The position numbers and the translations under genes were made by a program. The notes under the pieces are model-generated. The model did no database searches and was not told the origin of the DNA. It was given only the letters and a program-made list of their open reading frames with translations. Shown here piece after piece: positions 25,385 through 33,199 of a stretch of DNA of 64,000 nt (its first letter is position 1; each line of letters opens with the position of its first letter). Source of the DNA: Gemmatimonadaceae bacterium. GTDB taxonomy: Bacteria > Gemmatimonadota > Gemmatimonadetes > Gemmatimonadales > Gemmatimonadaceae. Location of the stretch: the NCBI GenBank assembly GCA_024710705.1, contig JANJUF010000104.1, forward strand, positions 86,695-150,694, written 5' to 3'.

Positions 25385-25450
25385 ATGGCTGCCAAGAAGA
25401 AGAAGGCCGCGAAGAAGGCCACGAAGAAGAAGGCCGCGAAGAAGAAGTAG
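25385..25450 (+). CDS. 21-residue lysine/alanine micro-protein (histone H1-tail-like)
   Basis: An ATG-TAG frame of 21 codons. The product contains 12 Lys and 7 Ala plus Met and one Thr, in AAKK-type repeats, and would be strongly basic. Translation signals are excellent: AGGAG at 25372-25376, eight bases before the ATG. An intrinsic terminator begins 16 bases after the stop. The gene therefore has its own ribosome-binding site, terminator and probably promoter, which is strong evidence that it is real despite its size. The composition resembles H1-like nucleic-acid-binding tails, including the C-terminus of the NYN protein in this window. No family can be assigned. Binding to DNA, RNA or polyphosphate is the simplest idea; being a substrate of the upstream TldD/TldE proteins is an alternative. 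Confidence 0.7.
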   Translation: MAAKKKKAAKKATKKKAAKKK

Positions 25451-25466
25451 TTCGGCCAGCTTCACA

Positions 25467-25510
25467 CACACGGGGATCGGCGCCTAGCGTCGGTCCCCGT
25501 GTGCTTTTCT
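25467..25510 (+). terminator. Strong intrinsic terminator of the lysine-rich micro-gene
   Basis: A 16-bp stem (left 25467-25482, right 25488-25503, two G-U pairs) with a 5-base loop, followed by CTTTTCT. This is among the best terminators in the window. Confidence 0.9.
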
Positions 25511-25519
25511 AGAAGGCGG

Positions 25520-25542
25520 GACGGAAGACGGAAGACGGAAGG
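25520..25542. repeat. GGAAGAC-heptad array between two convergent terminators
   Basis: Three tandem heptads lie exactly between the terminator of the plus-strand micro-gene and that of the minus-strand 54-residue gene. A degenerate inverted partner (CTTCCATCTTCAGTC) lies at 25588-25602, on the far side of the second terminator, so the pair brackets that hairpin. Confidence 0.8.
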
Positions 25543-25543
25543 G

Positions 25544-25581
25544 AAAAGCAGAGGGCGCTCAGCCGGTGGCCGAGCGCCCTC
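25544..25581 (-). terminator. Intrinsic terminator of the 54-residue minus-strand gene
   Basis: The stem is GAGGGCGCTC / GAGCGCCCTC (25551-25560 and 25572-25581), 10 bp, with an 11-base loop. On the minus strand it is followed by TGCTTTTCCC. It lies 20 bases beyond the stop codon of the small gene. Confidence 0.8.
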
Positions 25582-25600
25582 TTGTCGCTTCCATCTTCAG

Positions 25601-25765
25601 TCACGCAGCCCGGTTTGACCCGCTGGTCCGCGGCTCGTGCTCTTCCGGCACCGGACCCCAGACGTATTCACGCACGCGGGAAACGGCCTCATCGCGGCTC
25701 CCCCGCGAGATGATGATTCCCACCGGCTCCTGCTCGAGTTCGTCCTGCATCGCGATTTTCACCAT
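25601..25765 (-). CDS. 54-residue protein of unknown function
   Basis: A short frame on the minus strand starting MVKIAMQDELEQEPVGIIIS and ending in a charged, Pro/Glu-containing tail. It has AGGAGG nine bases before the ATG and its own intrinsic terminator, which together make it a credible gene. The composition (a short beta-like hydrophobic strand, then a charged helix with Asp/Glu/Arg and a WGP turn) suggests a small soluble protein. No family is recognised. The Shine-Dalgarno lies in a 6-bp hairpin, hinting at translational control. It is convergent with the lysine-rich micro-gene. Confidence 0.65.
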   Translation of the reverse strand: MVKIAMQDELEQEPVGIIISRGSRDEAVSRVREYVWGPVPEEHEPRTSGSNRAA

Positions 25766-25770
25766 ATGGC

Positions 25771-25788
25771 GTCCCCTCCTGTGGGGAC
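25771..25788 (-). promoter_or_regulatory. Hairpin holding the Shine-Dalgarno of the 54-residue gene
   Basis: GTCCCC / GGGGAC, a 6-bp stem with a 6-base loop. In the minus-strand RNA the AGGAGG lies half in the loop and half in the 3' arm, so pairing would partly hide it. The 186 bases further upstream (25789-25975) hold no gene I can support, only a small dyad TCATA-TGG-TATGA at 25827-25839 that may be part of the promoter. Confidence 0.45.
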
Positions 25789-25975
25789 TGAAGACACCCG
25801 CTCGCCGGCCGCAACTCGGCTGGCACTCATATGGTATGACTCAGCACGGAACGTACCAGTTTCTGGCATGGTCCATCGCGTTGCTGGAAAACGAGTTAGC
25901 TCACATTGGTGCCCGTCCGAAAGTGACACCTGTCGCTGAATGACACTCCCGGTTCGGCCGGTTCGTGTCGCTCCG

Positions 25976-26755
25976 TTACGCTACGTGCTTCTTGGCCACG
26001 AAAGTCTTGGAGGCGCCGGGCTCCGGCACCAGCTTGATCTCCCAGCCGTCGTAACGGGTCCTCAACTCCTCCTCCGTCAGGACCTGCTGGCCCGCCACCA
26101 GCGTCTCAATCAGGTGCACCCCGCCGTCGAGGGTCGCGCGCTGGAGGATACGAATCACCTGTTCGATCTCCACCGACGAGAGTCCCGAGAACGCCGCCGG
26201 CGTGCACACCACCGCCGCCAGCGGACCGTCGGGCGTGAAGCTCACCAAGTCGGCCACGAAGCCGCGCAGCTTCTCGGTGAGCCCGGCGTCCTGGGCCGCT
26301 CGGAGCACCCGGTTCACCACCGCCACCTCGGACTCCACCGCGGTCACTTCGCAGCCGTTGGCGGCGAGGTACAGTGCCGACCCCTCCACCCGCGGTCCCG
26401 CCACCAGGACCTGCGCCGAGGAGGCGCGAGCGGGAATCGCCTGCGTCAGCGGCGTATCCGGGCGCAGTCCCCAGTGCTCGGGGCGTCGCAGCTCGTTCGC
26501 GTTCTTCAGCCGGCGTTTCCGCCACGTCTCATAGCTTGGCAGGCGCAGGCGCTTGGCGATGATCCGGTCCACTTCGTCCGCCAGCATCACCTCGCGCATG
26601 CCCAGCTGGGCGCCTTCGTCCAGCGTGCGCGCGGCTTCGGTGGCGATGCTGTGCAGGAACGTGGTGGACACCGAGTTCTTGTAGTCCTCGATCTCGCGCT
26701 CCACGTAGAGCTGGTACTCAGCTCGGAGGGAGCGGGGAGAGGAGCGCGGGGTCAT
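25976..26755 (-). CDS. Methyltransferase-like Rossmann protein, degenerate SAM motif
   Basis: A 259-residue protein. Residues 1-100 are helical and charged with no recognised domain. About 113-235 resemble a class I methyltransferase Rossmann fold: VLVAGPRVEGSALYLAANG (motif I position), VTAVESEVAVVNRVLRAA (acidic end of strand 2) and a later strand AAVVCTPAAF. The usual glycine-rich D-x-G-x-G is replaced by AGPRVEG, so SAM binding is uncertain. C-terminal strands (WEIKLVPEPGASKTFVAKK) complete the fold. It stands alone between the 54-residue gene and the CDF transporter. Function unknown. Confidence 0.6.
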   Translation of the reverse strand: MTPRSSPRSLRAEYQLYVEREIEDYKNSVSTTFLHSIATEAARTLDEGAQLGMREVMLADEVDRIIAKRLRLPSYETWRKRRLKNANELRRPEHWGLRPDTPLTQAIPARASSAQVLVAGPRVEGSALYLAANGCEVTAVESEVAVVNRVLRAAQDAGLTEKLRGFVADLVSFTPDGPLAAVVCTPAAFSGLSSVEIEQVIRILQRATLDGGVHLIETLVAGQQVLTEEELRTRYDGWEIKLVPEPGASKTFVAKKHVA

Positions 26756-26805
26756 GATGGCTCCAAGCTAGGAGCTTTCGCAGGCGCGACAACCCCGCCA
26801 TGGGA

Positions 26806-27666
26806 CTAGGCCGGCTCGATGTGCACCACGACGTCGGCCGCGCCGCCCAACGTAGCGCACACGGACGCCTCCACGGCGTCGGCAATCGTGTGTCCCTGCG
26901 CCACCGTCGCCGACCCAGCGACCGTCACCGTCACCTCGGCGAACACCAGCCCGGAACTGTTGGTGCGTGACCGTACGACTGGCGCCCCAACCACTCCCGC
27001 GACGGCCACGGCGGCCGCCCGGATCCGCTCGGCGTCGGCGCCGCGCTCATCTACCAGTACGGGGATCGTCACCCGAAGGATCTGCCAGCCGCTCCAGGCG
27101 ATCAGCGCCGCAACCATCATCGCCAGCACGGGGTCGGCCCACGCCAGCGCGAGGTGGCCGCTGAGCAGCGAGGCCACGGCCAGCCCCGTCACAAAGAGGT
27201 CGCCGGTGGTGTGGGCGGCGTCGGCCAGGAGGAGCGGGCTGCTGAGCTCACGCGCCTTGCGCCGCTCGTACCAGACCACCGCGATGTTCACCAGCGCCGT
27301 CGCCGCGAGGAATGCGACCTCGGTGGTGGCAGGTGGCTCGATCGGTACCGGCGTGATCAGCCGCACAACCCCGCCGCGAATCAGCTCGAAGCAGGAGATC
27401 GAGAGGAACCCGACGATCGCGAGCGCCCCCATCGTCTCGAACTTGTCGTGACCGTAGGGGTGATCGTCATCGGGGCCGCGCGCGGCCATCGCCACGACGA
27501 CGATCGCTACGACATTATTCATGGCGTCGAGGAAACTCTCGAGCGTCGCCCCGAGCACGGTCAGGTTCCCCGTGCGCAGCGCCACCACGAGCTTCACGCC
27601 CACCACCACCGCATTGAGCAGAAGGATGATGGCCAGCGTCCGCTGGATCCCGGCCGTGCGCGACAT
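26806..27666 (-). CDS. Cation diffusion facilitator (CDF) family metal exporter
   Basis: A 286-residue inner-membrane protein with six predicted membrane helices. CDF marks are the first helix pair with a long NNVVAIVVVAMAAR segment, HPYGHDKFETMGA after TM3 (His/Asp motif), LLADAAHTTGDLF in TM5 (metal-site His and Asp, HxxxD) and a C-terminal cytosolic ferredoxin-like domain of about 80 residues ending VVVHIEP. Such proteins exchange Zn2+, Fe2+, Co2+ or Mn2+ for protons; the metal cannot be chosen from sequence. Divergent from fpg with only 17 bases between start codons, so promoters must overlap the coding ends. Confidence 0.9.
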   Translation of the reverse strand: MSRTAGIQRTLAIILLLNAVVVGVKLVVALRTGNLTVLGATLESFLDAMNNVVAIVVVAMAARGPDDDHPYGHDKFETMGALAIVGFLSISCFELIRGGVVRLITPVPIEPPATTEVAFLAATALVNIAVVWYERRKARELSSPLLLADAAHTTGDLFVTGLAVASLLSGHLALAWADPVLAMMVAALIAWSGWQILRVTIPVLVDERGADAERIRAAAVAVAGVVGAPVVRSRTNSSGLVFAEVTVTVAGSATVAQGHTIADAVEASVCATLGGAADVVVHIEPA

Positions 27667-27683
27667 GGCTGAAGTGTGCGCCG

Positions 27684-28469
27684 ATGCCTGAGCTGCCGGA
27701 AGTCGAGTTCGCCGTCCGACGGCTTCGGCGCGCGGTCCGCGGGCGCGTGATCGCCCAGCTACGCGCCCATCACCCCTCGCAGCGGCGCACGCTCACCCCG
27801 AGCGTCACCCGCGCGGCGGAGGGGCGCCGGATCGTCGAGGTCGTGCGGCGCGGAAAGCACCAGCTGCTCCTCCTCGACGACGGCGCCACGCTGCTCGTGC
27901 ACTTCAAGATGGACGGCGACTGGGTCCTGGATCGCCGCGACCGCGCGCTCCCGCCGCACGCGCGGGCCACGCTCGATCTCCACGACGGCCGTCGTGCCGT
28001 ACTCGTGGACCCACGGGCCCTTTGTACGATCTCCTGGCACGCGCCGCACGCGCCTCCGACACTGGACCTTGGTCCCGAACCGGAGGATCCCGCACTCACG
28101 CCAGCGCGCTTCCGCAGTCGGCTCGCCCGCAAACGTGGGCCGGTCAAGCCAGCGCTGCTCGACCAGTCGGTGGTGGCCGGGGCGGGGAACATCTACGCCG
28201 CCGAGGCCTGTTGGCACGCTGGCATCTCGCTGCGCGCGCCCGCGTCGGCCCTCTCGCTCGCTCGCGCCGCCCGCCTGCTCGACGGACTGCGAGCGGCACT
28301 CGGCGACGGTCACGTGAACGCCGGGCGCTACCATCGCGGTGAGCGGCCCCTCCCCTTTCGCGTCTACGATCGCGAAGGCCAACCCTGCGATCGCTGCGGG
28401 AGCCGGATCAGGCGCATCGCGCAGGCGGGGCGGAGCACGTACTTCTGCCCACGCTGCCAAGCGCGCTGA
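27684..28469 (+). CDS. mutM: Formamidopyrimidine-DNA glycosylase family (Fpg/Nei)
   Basis: A 261-residue base-excision repair enzyme. The catalytic N-terminus PELPEVE (Pro as nucleophile after Met removal, Glu next), the DNA-phosphate lysine in RRGKHQLLL, the H2TH region with QSVVAGAGNIYAAEACW and the C-terminal zinc finger CxxC...CxxC with the intercalating Arg in AGRSTYFCPRC are all present. It removes oxidised purines (8-oxoG) or pyrimidines and nicks the abasic site. The strand reads VHFKMDGDW where Fpg often has HLGMTG, so Fpg versus Nei preference is not certain. Starts within 17 bases of the divergent CDF gene. Confidence 0.9.
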   Translation: MPELPEVEFAVRRLRRAVRGRVIAQLRAHHPSQRRTLTPSVTRAAEGRRIVEVVRRGKHQLLLLDDGATLLVHFKMDGDWVLDRRDRALPPHARATLDLHDGRRAVLVDPRALCTISWHAPHAPPTLDLGPEPEDPALTPARFRSRLARKRGPVKPALLDQSVVAGAGNIYAAEACWHAGISLRAPASALSLARAARLLDGLRAALGDGHVNAGRYHRGERPLPFRVYDREGQPCDRCGSRIRRIAQAGRSTYFCPRCQAR

Positions 28470-28499
28470 GCCCGCCACGGGCTCCCGTCGCCCGCTCGG

Positions 28500-29672
28500 T
28501 CAGTCGCCAGCTTCGAGCAGCGCGCCTTTGAGGTAGCCGGTCTCCGGGATCGTCAGCACTTCCGGATGGTCCACCGGCTGCCCGGTGACGGCGCGGAGGA
28601 TCATCCGCCGGCCGCTGGCCGCCGCCGACTCCCGCAGCATCTCCAGGAAGTCTGGCTTGCTGAGGTGGTAGGAGCAGCTTGCCGTGTACAGCATCCCGCC
28701 CGGCGCGAGGAGCTTCATCGCGCGAAGGTTGATGTCGCGGTAGCCGCGGATGGCACCGGCCAGCGAGGCGCGGTTCTTGGCGAAGGCCGGGGGATCGAGC
28801 ACGATGCTGTCGTAGCGCGCGCCCAGCTTCTCCTCGGCCCGCAGGAAGTCAAACGCGTCGGCCTCCACCGGCTCGATGTTCGTGAGACCGTTGAGCGCGG
28901 CGTTCTCCCGCACACGGGCCAGCGCGGCCGTCGAGGCGTCCACCGCCCGCACGCGCCTGGCGCGGCGGGCCAGGTGCAGCGCGAACGAGCCGTGGTAGCT
29001 GAACACGTCCAGCGCCACGCCGCGCGCCACGGTGCCGACCAACACCCGCGCCTCGCGCTGGTCGAGGAAGGCGCCCGTCTTCTGGCCGTCGTGCGGGGCG
29101 GCGAGGTAACGCACGCCGTGCTCCCGCACCTCGATGGTCTCAGGCACGATGCCCACCAGTGGCTCCACGCCCTTGGACAACCCTTCCCGCGTGCGCACCG
29201 AAGCGTCGTTGCGCGCGAGAATGCCCTCGGCACCCGTCAGCGCCACCAGCGCCTCCACGATCTCGCGTCGGTAGGCCTCGAGTCCGGCCGAGAGGAGTTG
29301 CACCACCAGCCAGCGGTCGTAGCGGTCCACCACGAACGAGGGGAGGCCATCGCCCTCGCCGTGCACGAGTCGGCAGGCGTTGGTGTCGGCGTCGAGCAGG
29401 GCTGCGCGCCGCTGCACCGCCGCGCCGATGCGCGCTCGCCACCACGCTGCATCGAGCGACTCCTCGCCGCGGGATACCAAGCGCAACGAGATCTCCGACG
29501 CCGGGCTCCATAGGGCCGTGCCGAGGAATCGTCCGGCTTGGTCGGTGACGCCAACGGCGCCGGCCGGCGACTCCGGGCGCGAGACGACATCCGACTTGAA
29601 GATCCACGGATGTCCGTCCTGCCAACGGCGGGCGCCGCGGGCGGAGATGACGGCCTGCGGGGCGTTGGGCAT
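28500..29672 (-). CDS. rlmI: 23S rRNA m5C methyltransferase, RlmI-like
   Basis: A 390-residue class I SAM methyltransferase. The PUA domain at the N-terminus (ARRWQDGHPWIFKSDV) and the RlmI-type middle domain are followed by the Rossmann core with VALDVFSYHGSFALHLAR (SAM motif I), the VEADAFDFL strand, VLDPPAFAKN (motif IV) and the catalytic-type SCSYH motif near residue 330. The family methylates C1962 of 23S rRNA or acts on related RNA sites. It is convergent with fpg (30 bases) and downstream of the large lipoprotein gene on the same strand, with 48 bases between. Confidence 0.88.
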   Translation of the reverse strand: MPNAPQAVISARGARRWQDGHPWIFKSDVVSRPESPAGAVGVTDQAGRFLGTALWSPASEISLRLVSRGEESLDAAWWRARIGAAVQRRAALLDADTNACRLVHGEGDGLPSFVVDRYDRWLVVQLLSAGLEAYRREIVEALVALTGAEGILARNDASVRTREGLSKGVEPLVGIVPETIEVREHGVRYLAAPHDGQKTGAFLDQREARVLVGTVARGVALDVFSYHGSFALHLARRARRVRAVDASTAALARVRENAALNGLTNIEPVEADAFDFLRAEEKLGARYDSIVLDPPAFAKNRASLAGAIRGYRDINLRAMKLLAPGGMLYTASCSYHLSKPDFLEMLRESAAASGRRMILRAVTGQPVDHPEVLTIPETGYLKGALLEAGD

Positions 29673-29720
29673 GCGAAAAAACTAGCTTATCGTCGAGGCT
29701 CCGTCTTGCTCGACGTGGTT

Positions 29721-31550
29721 TCAGCCGCGCGCGGCACTAGGGCACCAGTAGTCGAATACGACGCTTCGCTCAACCGACGCGCCGTTCTCCGGGGCGCCGG
29801 TGCCGAACGCCTCGATGAGGAATGGATAGCACGGATTCGTCAGTGAGGGCGCCCAGGCGGGATCGAATGTGGGCGACGTCGTCATTCTGGGGAGCGAAAG
29901 TTCCCAGCGATCGCCCCCGGCGAGGTAACCGGACGCGACCGTCAGCTTGGTGCGCAGATAGGACACGGTCACCGAATCGGGGTACTCGGGCTGCACCGGC
30001 AGAAGAAACTCCACGGCCGCCGGGCTGCCACTCACCAGCGTGCGGCGTTCGGGCTCCGCGAGAATAGGGCCGAACGTGAGGTTGCGATTCACGACGTCAG
30101 TGAATCGCAGAGCGAGGTATCGCTCGTAGTACCCGAGCTCCTCACGGACAGCGGTCGTGTGCCGTTCCCCTGGCTCGAGCACGCTGGCCGGCGCGCCCTG
30201 GTACGAAAATGTCGTCGACGGGTAGAGGTTGAAGAGCGTATACGCCGAAAGGACGAAAACCGAAGCTCTGACCGAGGCCCCTGCACGCGCGTTCGTGAAC
30301 GTCATCGTTGCGCTCTCCAGCGGTTCCGCCTCGGGCCCGTCAAAGTCCAGTCGCGGAATGCTGCCGTGGTTCGGCAGGTCCACACCGCGCCGCACGACGA
30401 TGCGTCCATCGGCGAGATTCGGGCCCGTGCGAATTGCCGACAGCGTCAGCGGGCCATCGGGAAGTCCCACGAATCCATAGGACGAGTCTGGGCCCGTGAG
30501 CCCATCAGACCCTCCTCCCGATACCGATCCCATAGAAAAGTTTGCGTGCTGGCCCTCGGCCACGCCGGCTGCGATGCCCGAAAGCTCCTTCTCGTTCACT
30601 GGCGGCACGAGAGCGCAGACGGTGTTGCGCAACGATGCCATCTGCTGCAGTTCGGCGACGGAACCGCGGTAGACGTGGGTGGTGGCGCCATCGAACCACG
30701 CAATCGACCCCGTAGGCTGGCTCAGCGAGACGGTATGCATGGTGCCGCCCGCAGAAGTCGCTTCGTGCCACGCGCCGTTCCGGTTGGCGTAGCCCACCCA
30801 CTGCACGTGGTCGGAGCAGAAGTCCACGGTGATGGGCGTAATCGCGCCCTGCGGCCCGATCGTCACCGAGAGGATTGTCGTATCGCTCTTCCACTCCGCT
30901 GCGCTCGCGATGACCTCCACCTGGTGCGTGCCGATCGGCGTCGTCGGCGAAGCGGTGAGTGCCAGTACGGTGCTCGTCCCGGGCACTGACGACGGGAGGA
31001 ACGCTGCCACCAGACCCTCCGGAAGTTCGCCGGTGCTCATCGATGCCGGTCCGACGAAGGACCCCTCGCGGCTCACCGTCAGCTCCACCTGTCCCCCATC
31101 GTCCTGGTCGAACGCGAGGCCGCCATCGGGCACGCTTACCGTCACTCCTCCCGTCAACGAAATCACAACCGTGAGAAAGAGCTCCGCACTGAACCCCCCT
31201 GGTCCAGCGGCCGCGACGCGAATCGAGTGGCTGCCGACACTCGCGAAGGTGCCCGCCACCAGCTCAATCGTGGCCTCGGGAAACCCCGGTGCGACCGAGC
31301 TTGGGGTGAACGTCACCGCCAAGCCCGACGGGACCCCTGTCGCGGAGAATTGGACTTGCCCGGTATAGTTTGTCCGAGTCAGGGTCAGCGTAAACGACAC
31401 CGTGTCGCCTTGCGCAAGGGCGAACGACGAATCCGACGTCGCAATCGCGATCGCGGCCGGCAACGGCGGCTCCGTCGGAGCATCACGCCCCGAACAGGAG
31501 AGCAGGATGAGCGCAGCGCACGGCAGCAGAAGCGAGGGGCGCATGGGCAA
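29721..31550 (-). CDS. Large surface or periplasmic lipoprotein with Ig-like repeats
   Basis: A 609-residue protein with a lipoprotein signal: hydrophobic LLLPCAALILL and lipobox LLSC at about residue 19, followed by SGRDAPTEPP. Residues about 33-225 form two tandem Ig/cadherin-like modules of about 95 residues with shared phrasing (GVPSGLAVTF...SSV.PG and ELPEGLVAAF...SSVPG). The rest is beta-rich with no recognised domain and few cysteines. No function can be assigned. The base composition is slightly less GC-biased than the neighbours. It is divergent from aroH across an 83-base region that contains a perfect short palindrome. Confidence 0.72.
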   Translation of the reverse strand: MPMRPSLLLPCAALILLSCSGRDAPTEPPLPAAIAIATSDSSFALAQGDTVSFTLTLTRTNYTGQVQFSATGVPSGLAVTFTPSSVAPGFPEATIELVAGTFASVGSHSIRVAAAGPGGFSAELFLTVVISLTGGVTVSVPDGGLAFDQDDGGQVELTVSREGSFVGPASMSTGELPEGLVAAFLPSSVPGTSTVLALTASPTTPIGTHQVEVIASAAEWKSDTTILSVTIGPQGAITPITVDFCSDHVQWVGYANRNGAWHEATSAGGTMHTVSLSQPTGSIAWFDGATTHVYRGSVAELQQMASLRNTVCALVPPVNEKELSGIAAGVAEGQHANFSMGSVSGGGSDGLTGPDSSYGFVGLPDGPLTLSAIRTGPNLADGRIVVRRGVDLPNHGSIPRLDFDGPEAEPLESATMTFTNARAGASVRASVFVLSAYTLFNLYPSTTFSYQGAPASVLEPGERHTTAVREELGYYERYLALRFTDVVNRNLTFGPILAEPERRTLVSGSPAAVEFLLPVQPEYPDSVTVSYLRTKLTVASGYLAGGDRWELSLPRMTTSPTFDPAWAPSLTNPCYPFLIEAFGTGAPENGASVERSVVFDYWCPSAARG

Positions 31551-31572
31551 TCTATGGGGTGAGGTTCGCTTC

Positions 31573-31586
31573 AGGACACCTGTCCT
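31573..31586. promoter_or_regulatory. Palindrome AGGACA-CC-TGTCCT in the aroH/lipoprotein divergent region
   Basis: A perfect 6-2-6 dyad in an otherwise less GC-rich 83-base region between divergent starts. It could be an operator for either gene. The regulator is unknown. Confidence 0.4.
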
Positions 31587-31633
31587 AGTGTAACGTGCCG
31601 TATTGAGGTCAACAATTCACGAGGAGGGTGGTC

Positions 31634-32056
31634 GTGGACAGGCCGGGCGCGTCGGCACATCTTCGAACCATGCCGCAGTCCAACCGCCCTCGAGTCGTCC
31701 GTGCCGTCCGCGGCGCGACCACCGTCACGGCCGACGAACCGGCCTTGATCCGCGAGGCGGTCACCGAGCTACTGGAGACCGTGCTCGACGACAACGACCT
31801 CGCGCCCGCCGATCTGGTCTCGGCGATCTTCACCGCCACGCCGGATCTCGTCAGTGAGTTCCCGGCGCACGCGGCGCGACTCTACGGCTGGACGGACGTT
31901 CCGTTGCTCTGCGCCCAGGAGCTGCCGGTCCACGGCGCGCTGCCGCGCTGCATCCGCGTGATGGTGCACGCCGAGACGCGGCGCACGCGCAGCGAGATCC
32001 GGCACGTGTATCTCCGCGATGCCATTCTGCTGCGCGCCGACCTGCTCGCCGACTGA
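31634..32056 (+). CDS. aroH: Chorismate mutase, AroH type
   Basis: About 140 residues of monofunctional chorismate mutase, turning chorismate into prephenate for Phe and Tyr synthesis. The match to the Bacillus AroH pattern is clear: VRAVRGATTV at the start of the fold, ATPDL, the active-site segment HGALPRCIRVM and the C-terminal RHVYLRDAILLRADL. A GAGGAGGG at 31621-31628 is about six bases before GTG 31634, favouring this start; it adds 12 residues in front of the AroH core. ATG 31670 is the alternative and has no ribosome-binding site. No other aro genes are nearby. Converges with mltG. Confidence 0.92.
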   Translation: MDRPGASAHLRTMPQSNRPRVVRAVRGATTVTADEPALIREAVTELLETVLDDNDLAPADLVSAIFTATPDLVSEFPAHAARLYGWTDVPLLCAQELPVHGALPRCIRVMVHAETRRTRSEIRHVYLRDAILLRADLLAD

Positions 32057-32095
32057 TGCGCGGCTGAGGGCGGCCACACGAGTCCGAGCGCGCCC

Positions 32096-33199
32096 CTACG
32101 GCGCCGGACGCCGCCTCGCCACCGAGTCAATCGCGCTGCGGTCGAGCCCCACCGCGCTCAGCGCCGAGTCCACCGCCGCCGATGCTGCGCGCCGCCGCCG
32201 CTCGAGCGAATCGCGCCGCGCCACATCGCGCACGAACTGGATCGCCTTGAGGTGCTCGGCGTAGGTGTTCCGGAACTCGTGGTGCCCATCGGGATGGGCC
32301 ACGAAGTAGCGGAAGGTCACGTCGGCAGGGTAGAGCGCGGCGTGCAGGCTGGCCTCGCCGGGCGACGCGATCGGGCCAGGGGGCAGTCCCTTCCGACGGT
32401 AGGTGTTGTAGGGCGACACCACGTTGAGGTCGCGGTACAGCACGCGCCCCGGACGCCGGCGCCCGAGCGCGTACTGGATGGTCGGGTCGGCCTGCAACAT
32501 CTGCCCGATGCGGAGCCGGTTGTGGTACACCGCCGAGACCACCGGACGTTCGTGGCCCTTGCGCACCTCTTTCTCGACGATGGACGCCAGCGTCACGACC
32601 TGGTGCCGCGAGAGCTTGAGCTGCTGGGCGCGGGCCGTCCACTCGGGCTTCCACACCCGCTCGAAGCGCTGGATCATCAACTCCACGGCCTGCCGTGCCG
32701 TGGCGCCTTCGGGAAGCAGGTAGGTGTCAGGGAAGATGTAGCCTTCGAGGTCGCGCACCGTGCGCGGCAGTCCGAGGCGTCGGAGGAAGACGGTGTCGCG
32801 CACGGCCGCGGCCACCGAGTCCTCCGGAATGGTGAGCGCGGTGGCGACGGCCGGGATGACGTCCCAGAGGGCGTGCCCCTCGAGGATCCGCACCGGGTGC
32901 ACGATGCCGTGCCCCTGTTCGAGCGCCGTGAGGATGTCGTTCCAGCTCGAACCCACGGGGAGCAAGTACCGTCCGTAGCGGATGCGGCGATCGCGGCCGA
33001 AGGCGCGGGCGTAGTAGCGGAAGATCCGAGGCGAACGCACCAGCCCGTGCGCCGCGAGCGAGTCGGCCGCCTCACGGAAGTTCGCGCCCTTCCGGATGTT
33101 CACCGCGACCTGCTCGCGCTCCGACGTCCCGCAGGCGGCGAGAGCGCCGAGCGCGACCGCCAGGGCGAGCGCGACGGGGCCGCGGCAAGCCTTACGCAT
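32096..33199 (-). CDS. mltG: Endolytic murein transglycosylase MltG (YceG family)
   Basis: A 367-residue protein. The leader has a lipobox-like end (ALGALAAC at about residue 22), so it may be a lipoprotein rather than a single-pass membrane protein. A LysM-like region (INIRKGANFREAADSLAAHG) comes next, then the YceG domain with catalytic Glu in LASIVEKEV and the family signature YNTYRRKGLPPGPIASPG. MltG cleaves nascent glycan strands and sets their length. The start at 33199 overlaps the end of ruvX by eight bases, giving a rho-ruvX-mltG unit; the longer open frame upstream belongs to ruvX in another frame. Confidence 0.92.
   Translation of the reverse strand: MRKACRGPVALALAVALGALAACGTSEREQVAVNIRKGANFREAADSLAAHGLVRSPRIFRYYARAFGRDRRIRYGRYLLPVGSSWNDILTALEQGHGIVHPVRILEGHALWDVIPAVATALTIPEDSVAAAVRDTVFLRRLGLPRTVRDLEGYIFPDTYLLPEGATARQAVELMIQRFERVWKPEWTARAQQLKLSRHQVVTLASIVEKEVRKGHERPVVSAVYHNRLRIGQMLQADPTIQYALGRRRPGRVLYRDLNVVSPYNTYRRKGLPPGPIASPGEASLHAALYPADVTFRYFVAHPDGHHEFRNTYAEHLKAIQFVRDVARRDSLERRRRAASAAVDSALSAVGLDRSAIDSVARRRPAP

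Noticed and set aside
25566..25943. Plus-strand 125-codon frame opposite the 54-residue gene
   Set aside because: No ribosome-binding site, composition not protein-like, and it runs through a terminator hairpin. The minus-strand reading has SD and terminator.
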